Source: Siphonodentalium dalli
Lineage: Eukaryota > Mollusca > Scaphopoda > Gadilida > Siphonodentaliidae
Reading direction: 5' to 3'
Length of the DNA stretch: 64,000 nucleotides
Assembly: GCA_032622095.1 (NCBI GenBank)
Contig: CP136063.1
Span: 76,917,980 to 76,981,979 of the forward strand
A program made the position numbers and the translations under genes. Within the stretch, counting starts at the first letter, position 1. Every line of letters begins with the position of its first letter. The notes below the pieces were generated by a model. That model did not search any database. It was not told where the DNA came from and saw nothing but the letters and a program-made list of their open reading frames with translations. Shown one piece after another: positions 56,600 through 64,000 of this stretch.

Positions 56600-58745
56600 T
56601 TGCACATTAGCGTAAGTGAATTACAATTAAGCGTAATGTATTACACTCAGGTGTAATGCACACATATAAAGCGTACTTCACTTACGCTTAACCGTATGAT
56701 GTAGATAAAGCATTACTCCTATGAGTAATAGAATTATGACTAGTGTGCTTACGCGTAATTGATTAAAGTGTGCTTAAGCGTAATTGATTTACGCTTAAGC
56801 TCACTCGTCATTTATTTTCATTGATAGATTAATTACACTTAATCATAAATGAATTATGCTTAAGCGATTATACGAGAAGCCGTTTTCACATTTATTCTGA
56901 TTCTGCTTAATCGCAAATCATTTACGCTTAAGTGTAAATCATTTGCACTTAAGAGCAAATCATTTATACTTAAATACAAATCATATGCGCTTTAGCGGAA
57001 ATAGTATGGGAGGCCATTTTCACATTTATTATTTATTTGCGCTTAAGCGCAAATATTTGTGCTTAAGCATAAATCATTAAGCGCAAATATTTGTGCTTAA
57101 GCGTAAATCATTTGCGCTTAAGCACAAATATGTGTCTATCAATTTATTTGCGCTTAAGCGCAAATACCTAACACTCCATTACATCCCTCTGATGTGAATG
57201 ATTGAGTCCATCTCATATTATATTAGCATGGGCCCATAGTAATAGCCCCATACAGACTTGAAGTTGAAGAAAAAACATATTTCCATATGCATATCAGCAT
57301 CTCTGTCCCTGGTGTCCCAAGATTTGGTGCCTCACTCCCAGAGCTCATGTATATTTTATTATCTCCTGCACAGATATATACCATTTCCATGGCCATAAAT
57401 AGGGAATTAGGGGTTACTGAGGTTTGCTTCCCTCATATGGTGTACTCATTGACTTGAAGTTGGGGAAAAACCCCTATTTTCATAATATCAGCATCCCTGT
57501 CCCCAAGAATTTGTGTCGCCATCCCAGAGATATAGTATATTTTATAAAAGAGACATATCCTACACAGATCTATATCATTTCCATGGTCATAAAACAGATC
57601 TTGGGGTTTCTGGGGGATTGTTTCCCTCATATGGTGGGGCTATATCAACTTTAGTGATGTGTTTAGGCCTGTGCCATGTAAAATTAATTCAGGGGGGATC
57701 ATTGCATATTGATTTTTATTTGCGCTTAAGTGCAAATGATTTGCGCTTAAGCGCAAATATGATCTATTTGCTTAATTGCAAATGATAGAGGTTATTTGCG
57801 CTTAAGCGTAAATAAATAATAAATGTGAAAAGGGCCTCCCATATAATAGATCACATTTATGGCAATTTTATGCTAAAGCGCAAATATATTATTAGACACA
57901 TATTTTTTGCGCTTGAGCGCAATTGATTTACACTAATAAATAATATATTTGAAAAGGCTGTCTCCCATGCGATTTTCTCTAAACTCAAATTTACTCTGGC
58001 AATTTAGACATCAATCAAACATCGGTTTAGACTCCCCCATATACTATGAGATGGACTCAATTATTCAGACAGAGGAAATCAGTTGGAGTTAGGTATTTGC
58101 TTAAGCATTATTCATATTAATTATGCTTAAGTGTAAATGAGTTCCGCGCTTAAGCGTAAATGAAGTACGCTTAAACGTAATTCATATACACTCTCATTGA
58201 ACTCCCCTCAAGCTGAAATGGATGCAACCGCATTACTAATGCCAGTAACCTACATCAGGTTATACCAATATACATGAGGTATATGGGGAGCCAAATTAAC
58301 ATTTAATAAATAATAGAGCTTAAGCGATATAATTGAGCTTAAGCGATATAATAAGGGAAGATATAATTGCGATTAAGTTCAATAAGGAAATATCTAATTG
58401 TGCTTAGCACAATAAGGAATATCTTATTGCACTTAAGCACAAAAAGGAATATCGTATTGCACTTAAGCGCAATAAGGAATCTCTAAGCGCAATAAGGAAT
58501 CTTCTTATTGCACTTAAGCGCGATAAGAAATATTCTTATTGCACTTAAGTGTAATTAGAGATTCCTTGATTGGGGGGGGGGGGGGCTTTAGCTCAATTAT
58601 TTATTAAATGTTAATTTGGCTTCCTCCCATAGAGGTGAGATAGCTGATGAACCCAATTACACTCAAGCGTAATTCAAATGTATTACGCTGATCGTAAGTT
58701 AATTATGCTTAAGCATAAATAATTTATGCTTAAGTGTAATTAGCT
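56600..58745. repeat. Field of CTTAAG-centred palindromes
   Basis: At least 24 CTTAAG hexamers by my count, most at the centre of 12-18 bp palindromes such as TTTGCGCTTAAGCGCAAA, with variants ACGCTTAAGCGT and TGCACTTAAGTGCA. Larger inverted repeats are built on top: 57003-57050 with 57790-57850, 57150-57215 with 58045-58110, and 58262-58320 with 58600-58655. The core (57250-57650) is a diverged tandem pair of about 200 bp ('cttgaagttg', 'atatcagcatc', 'atttccatgg', 'tccctcatatggtg'). No frame over 90 codons. Confidence 0.88.
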
Positions 58746-59470
58746 ACTATAAAGTGAATCTGGGATAAGGGGAGTACTCTAAATTGTTCTTTCGATCAGC
58801 TGTTTCTACCAATTAAAAAAAATTCTCATTTATTTTGAAACTAATGAAAGACAATGGTATATTGTTTTACTAGTAATATTCATTATAAACTTGTACAAAT
58901 CTGAAAACAAACAAAATTTTAATATTTAAGAAATTTAGAGTTCCCTCTCTTACAGCAGCAACCACTATGCCAGGAAGACCAATCGATCTAGTTCAGCCCG
59001 ATTGGGCTATTATAATTTATAGATCGATCGGTGGTTCATGCACTCTCTGCGTTTGAAATATTGCTAATAATTTCCATTTACATAAGTCAATAATGCCATT
59101 GCAGATAACTTCATCTTAAATTCGACCAAATGTGTTGACGTTTGATAAGAAGGGCAGGAATTCCCCGATTTGTTTATTTTCAATCGATGAGAAGCATGAC
59201 GACCTGGATCAGCTGATCGGTTCGGAGGTGTGCCAATCGTATTTTGCATGCTGTGCACGAATACCCATGCACGCCTAAATTTGCAAACAATCCATATATA
59301 ACATATACACAGTGTGTACACTTTGTTAGTTGCCAATTAATTCTCGACATTTCAATTAGAAAACATGAGATATCGATGCAAAAATCAAGACATAATCACA
59401 TTATCTAGTTTGTGTTTTGTTGAATCTACTTTCGGTTATCGACATGTCGGCTATTGTTTTGGCTGTTCTC
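58746..59470. other. One hairpin, otherwise unremarkable
   Basis: A hairpin with arms 'accaatcgatcta' and 'tagatcgatcggtgg' lies at 58973-59037. The rest lacks features. Confidence 0.45.
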
Positions 59471-59971
59471 TTAAAGGCACGTGCGGCCTTAATCGTCGAA
59501 AATATTCATATTTGTTCCAAACACCGTAAACAGAAAAAATTAAAACGCATATAGTTCCGTTCATATATACCATGACCATCGCGTACACAGCATGTTATCA
59601 TAAATACCTACTATATTTTACCCAAGCAAGAGCCTGATTGTGTTACAGAAGACAGCACAATGCTACTGGCTAATCACACACAAATGGCATAAACGCTCTT
59701 TATTAGTTCCATATCAGGTATTCACCAACAAAGAACGCTCTTTATGTTTACCATCATAATATAAACAAACACCAGAAAAGTAACTTTTTATGCTTTTGTT
59801 TACATAACAATGGTCAAACATATGACCATAACATACTGTTTATGCGATATTTCTTATTTGTATACGGACAAAGTCTATCTACATTTTGATGTTCTTTCTG
59901 TTTGTGGCGGTTTTTGACGGGTGGATATATTTTCACAGGATACCCACCGCCAAGGCCAACCGTGTCTTTAA
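59471..59971 (+). mobile_element. TTAA-flanked element, family G, copy G4
   Basis: TTAAAGGCACGTGCGGCC at the left and CCGTGTCTTTAA at the right, TTAA duplicated. Close relative of G1 and G3. Confidence 0.88.
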
Positions 59972-61149
59972 CCGTGCGTGCCAGCCGATCGTCGTTTTTC
60001 GGGCGGTTCCGATTTCTTCCGAATATAATTCCATGACCTCCACGCGATGATTCGCGCCGAAAATGTGGTTGTATCTGAGAAGATTTCTTACTCTGACCGC
60101 AGTTTTCAACAATTTAATACGGGGCGAATACCGCATCAATAATATGCAACCTTGGGGTTTTATTTCTAGTTTTTTATGACCTTTCTTATGGTATATCGGA
60201 TACAGTTCTGTCTGACATGAAATATATACCCACCGGGAGTGAAGCTAATGACTTTAATGCGATTCGCATGATTTCATAACGGCAGTGATCATTCCAAGTC
60301 GGTTACACTTGATTAAATTGAGGATGTCAAAATTTGAAATTACTAAGAATAATCGGTGCATTCTTTGGGAGTACAGCCAGAATATTTATGATTGAAAATA
60401 ATCACGTTCTGCGAATGATCCAACTTTCCACTAAAAGGTTTTGATTAAAGATCAAGCAGATATGTCCGCCATAAGGGAATCGTTTCTCAGATGCAACTCA
60501 CATATTTCAAACCCCTGCCGACCATCGTGGACCATCAGTATCACTTAACAAGTTATGGCTTGAGGTAGGTTGGCGGACACTACACAGGCGTAGGCAACAT
60601 CGCCATTTGCAAGCAATTTACAGAATTATCAATGAAGACGCCCCTTTGTATCTGACATATAGATATGTCCGCGCACAAGGGAACCGTTTCTGAGATGCAA
60701 CTGACATATTTCAAATCCCTGACGACCATCGTGGAACATATATACATGTATATCATAAACACAATTCACTCTTAGGCAGGCACACACCTTTGTGATGAAC
60801 ACTGCCCGGTTTATGGCGTGACTGTTCTGTGCAGCGTACAATATAGCCACAGTTATTAAACTGTTGAAATTTTTGCTGCCCCGCCAGAAACCGCCGCTAC
60901 CAGTTTTCATTTAATTATAACGAGTATCGTAATGTCATGAGAGTATATTCCCTTTATGACGAACTCAAACTCAGAGATTTGTAATATTCCAGTGGAATAA
61001 GAGAAATTGTGCTTTAAAGTACGCAGTGGATGCGAAAAAGTCACATCCACTCACGATATGCATTGTGCCTATATATTCGGTCTTAAAGGTATTTTTATTG
61101 TCGGGGATCATATGTGCGGTACACAGGGTGGTTGCATTATTTGGCATAC
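59972..61149. repeat. Two ~75-bp direct repeats 202 bp apart, otherwise unremarkable
   Basis: 60459-60530 and 60661-60735 share 'agatatgtccgc', 'gagatgcaact', 'acatatttcaaa' and 'gaccatcgtgga'. No other signal in this stretch. Confidence 0.6.
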
Positions 61150-61245
61150 ATCCCTATCTATTCTATGTGAGACTCACAAATTTAAGATAATGCACTGGTA
61201 CATGATCTTTAATGCTTCACTAGCGCTGCTCCCGTATGAAATGGT
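61150..61245 (+). mobile_element. Family H fragment, copy H4 (empty site for A5)
   Basis: 'ctatgtgagactcacaaat', one TTAA (61183-61186), then 'gataatgcactggta', compared with the same flanks around A5 in H3. Confidence 0.85.
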
Positions 61246-61545
61246 AAACATTATTTACTTGTTTACTTATATTCTACGAATATAGCACCATAGATTATGT
61301 GCATGACTCCACTCTGCGAATACCACCTATGGTGCTATTACTTATCACAACAATCACGTGGGGCTGGAACAATTTGTGTTAGTGGAAGAGGCGCCGGATC
61401 ATAACAGCGAGATATCCAGAAATAAACAGAACATAATGGATACTCTCTATACTCTGTATTATATTTATATTATAATATTTATTAGCGGCATGTATATCTC
61501 TCTCAAAGTCGCAAATTAAATCTAGAGATCTAGACTAATGTTGTT

Positions 61546-61692
61546 GATTTAGTCGGAAATATGGCTTGTTGCCATTCATCGGAAAGCTCTCGGGCCGATG
61601 AATGGCAATAAGCCATATTTCCGACTAAATCCTGAAAAATTACCCATAATTCTGCTGTGGTTAAGTGGTCAATTACTTTGGGCATTACTGTA
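61546..61692. mobile_element. Family K MITE, copy K3, left outer arm lost
   Basis: Starts at 'atttagtcggaaat' inside the left arm, passes the palindrome centre 'gctctcgggccgatg' and keeps the full right arm to GGGCATTACTG plus TA. Confidence 0.86.
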
Positions 61693-62386
61693 CGCTGTTG
61701 ACGCTGCCTGGAGCCATGCATATATCGGTAATTGCATTGAGAAGTGAGACTGTTTCTGCTTAGTGATGTGGGGGGGGGGGGGAACTAACACGCATACTTC
61801 TTTATTGTTGCAGCAACGCCAAACAATGTTCTGCGTTTTGCATGGAGTACTACATTTATTTCTATGCTGGGTATTGCGCCCCAATTCGGAGGATGTGCAA
61901 TACTATTTGGCGGTGATAGTTTATGGTTGCCCTATATAAGGTCCTGTTCAAAATATTCCTGTCGAATTTGGCACACACGCAAACATGTACTTTTATATAT
62001 ATCTGAAAGGAATCGGTGAGTATCTATGTCCAGATTAAAAGGAAGCTCTGAGGTCTCGGAGGTTAGTTTTGTGATATATGGTATGGCTATTCAGCTAATA
62101 TAAGTTGGAACCTTTATCACCCAATTTATGTAATAGCAATAAGTGCCGATGTGAAAGAAACCTTTGATGGTCCCGAATGTTGCGTTCACCCAGAAGACCG
62201 AACCCATTCGTGTGCCATTTAATATGCCGGTGTATATATATTTATTCCACGCAATTTGCTAGACAATCAAAGGGAATATGGCCAATTGCTATTAGGGGTA
62301 ACAACCTTGAATTCAGATACCAGACTTATATACTGTAAGTCATGCGTGCTAATGTGAAGGTCGAAACATAAAGAAAAGTTTCCTTG

Positions 62387-62620
62387 TTAAATATATGGGC
62401 GGCGTTGGCGGTCGGTATGCTGTTAAAATATTCAGCTCCGTCAAAAACCGCCATACACAGAAAGAATAGTAATATATAGACATAGTTTGTTCTTATACCA
62501 ATCAGAAATATTGCATAAACAGTATGTTATTGTCAAATGTTTGTACAAAAAAGCAACAACAAAAACGCTACAGAACCTGGCTTTTGTTTAGATCCGGATA
62601 TGGTAAACATAAAGAGCGTT
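62387..62620 (-). mobile_element. Family G element, copy G7, truncated
   Basis: TTAA at the left and the first ~230 bp as in G6. The right part is replaced by unrelated sequence at the duplication breakpoint. Confidence 0.82.
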
Positions 62621-62730
62621 ATTACTTGCGCCAGTCCATGCTGGACGCAAGTAATGTTTTCGGTTCGAATCTTTGTTTGTTTATTTGTCTGTTTATTTGT
62701 CCGTTTATTTGTCTGTTTATTTGTCCTTCC
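62621..62730. repeat. Hairpin followed by a 12-bp tandem repeat
   Basis: 'ttacttgcgccagtcc' and 'ggacgcaagtaa' form a hairpin right at the duplication breakpoint. It is followed by about four units of 'tttgtctgttta' (62671-62725). Frames of 67-90 codons on both strands reflect the 12-bp period. Confidence 0.8.
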
Positions 62731-63432
62731 GGGAATATAAACGAGATAACGGAAGCTGAAAATGAGGCCAACGCGCATGCGTTATTGTTCCAGTAATTTT
62801 TACGAAGCATTGAAGTTGGAAATTTCAATCATATCCGCGGCTGAATGAGTGTGAATTTACTGAATTACTGATTACATGTATGTCTGATAATCGTATGAAA
62901 TTCAGACTTCATGAAATCAATTTAACTATGGCTCAACCAAATCAGAGGTGCTGCGATACTTAACACAGGAATTTACGAAGATAAGACAAGGTCATGGACA
63001 GCTGACGGAGATGTTGTTTGTTTAGTCGCAGCGCTCTGTGAAAGAGGTCATGTTTGTTGACTGTTTTCTGTTCCAAATTCTGAAATTACACATCGTTTAA
63101 ATTAATTAAGGGATGTTACTGTTATAATTCCTATTTACGGCTATTGGAACTCTTCGTGTTATTAATTCTGAGTTAGGTAAGTCGGATGTTGTTGTTGTTT
63201 TCTTGTATTTATCACACAATTTGAGAGAAAATTCACCACAAATCAAATGAGCACTGTGAAAATCTAAATCATTCGGAAATGGGGAAAACTATCTGACTAT
63301 TTCGGTTTTAATAGAACTTTTATAGCCTATAGCCTAAATGCACATTTTAAATGATTTCGAGAAAATTCTCACATGTAATTTGATGAATATTTATGAGAAT
63401 ATTGAGATACTAGCCAACTACTAGTAGTAGTA
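62731..63432. other. No recognisable feature
   Basis: AT-rich sequence without repeat partner or coding signal. Confidence 0.45.
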
Positions 63433-63995
63433 GGTACCCTGCTGGACAAACAAGTGTCCACTTAACCGCGGTGCAGTTAGCATTGCCACAGCGGCCAAAA
63501 TGCAACTTCACTGCTAACTACGGTTGGGCCGCAGTGTACTTGCCATTCGGCCATGGTGTAGTTGCCACGGTGTACCGGTACGTTCATTAAACTGAAAAAA
63601 GATGATACAAACCAGAAATCTAACCACGGTGAATTCGACCGCGTTGTACCCCGCTGGACAAAACAAGTGTCCATTGGCACCGCAGTGTATTTGCCGTTCG
63701 GCCGCGGTGTCAGAGTTTGTAACTGCAGTTGAGCACCGTGGCCGAACGGCAAGTACACCGTGGCCCAACAGCAAGTACACTGCGGCCGAAAGGCAACTAC
63801 ACCGCAGCCGGTTAGTATCGTTTTTTTTCAGTTTAATGAACGTACACCGCGGCAATTACACCATGGCCGAACGGCAAGTACACCGCAGCCCAACTGTAGT
63901 TAGCCGGTGGAGCCGCAGTGTAGTTGCATTTCAGCCACGGTGGCAACGCTAACTGCACCGCGGTTAGGTGGACACTTGTTTTGTCAAGCAGGGTA
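63433..63995. mobile_element. Foldback element with internal ~22-bp repeats
   Basis: The left end CCCTGCTGGACAAACAAG and the right end CTTGTTTTGTCAAGCAGGG are inverted. The arms are about 270 bp and meet near 63720. Inside, a motif around 'ggccgaacggcaagtacacc' recurs many times with C/T and G/A changes. 'gttcattaaactgaaaaaa' (63582) pairs with 'ttttttcagtttaatgaac' (63823). A second end-like word lies within the left arm at 63650. TA flanks both ends. It is GC-rich against an AT-rich background. Frames of 93-116 codons on both strands are artefacts of the repeats. Confidence 0.87.
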
Positions 63996-64000
63996 GTTGC

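Larger units (their letters stand above)
61187..62620 (+). repeat. Segmental duplication, copy 2 (partner 50616-52906)
   Basis: See copy 1. It lacks about 0.97 kb between 61529 and 61546, including element G5. It retains the right arm of K, and it ends abruptly inside G at 62620. Confidence 0.9.

Noticed and set aside
63477-63952. Frames of 93-116 codons on both strands at the window end
   Set aside because: They follow the 22-bp repeats of a foldback element.

Overview
The window looks like eukaryotic, intron-rich or intergenic DNA from a marine invertebrate, most plausibly a bivalve mollusc. Support: AT-rich sequence, an interstitial tract of the metazoan telomere repeat (TTAGGG type, 2188-2312), LINE fragments, a Helitron-like element, and dispersed repeats carrying 'ataactc ... 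ggacggacagac' and 'aagacttcgtctcaggtgagcta' signatures that I associate with bivalve genomes. The species assignment is inference. I find no convincing host protein-coding gene, rRNA or tRNA. Nearly all long open frames fall inside repeats and are by-products of repeat periods divisible by three or of palindromes.

The clearest coding remnants are three fragments of non-LTR retrotransposons. LINE-a (46004-48079, minus) carries a frameshifted reverse transcriptase and a CCHC tail. LINE-b (17041-17768, minus) is a relative of the LINE-a 3' end. LINE-c (30188-30684, plus) is the C-terminal part of a different lineage.

The dominant theme is short non-autonomous DNA transposons inserted at TTAA. 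I name five families by letter. A has TIR TTAACCCTTTACCCAACA and two internal 68-bp palindromes. H is related to A. E is about 0.9 kb. F and G are each about 0.5 kb and share internal motifs. At least 14 copies keep TTAA on both sides. The window also contains its own empty sites. D1 (5335-5945) shows the site before E inserted in D2, E2 (54539-55431) shows the site before F inserted in E1, and H4 (about 61183) shows the site before A inserted in H3 (50291). This gives a readable nested order of D, then E, then F.

Layout: 1-3.3 kb tandem hairpin units, A1, a TIR element beside telomeric repeats, and H1. 5.3-10.7 kb: D1, D2, E1, F1 and A2. 11.9-14.8 kb: repeat R interrupted by a 1.1-kb insertion, then a 31-bp minisatellite. 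16-21.3 kb: LINE-b, a 9-bp satellite, palindromic elements and A3. 22.8-25 kb: tandem 150-bp repeats. 28.4-31.6 kb: G1, a 63-bp tandem repeat, LINE-c and a Helitron. 34.6-41.7 kb: G2, A4, more bivalve-type repeats, CT tracts and tandem R. 43.5-48.1 kb: G3, F2 and LINE-a. 50-55.4 kb and 61-62.6 kb: a segmental duplication carrying H, A, G and a TA-flanked palindromic element (K), plus E2. 56.6-58.7 kb: an unusual field of CTTAAG-centred palindromes. 63.4-64 kb: a foldback element with internal 22-bp repeats.

No genes act together here. What interacts is the mobile elements, which target, nest in and duplicate each other. All statements rest on reading by eye, and coordinates of diverged repeats are approximate.
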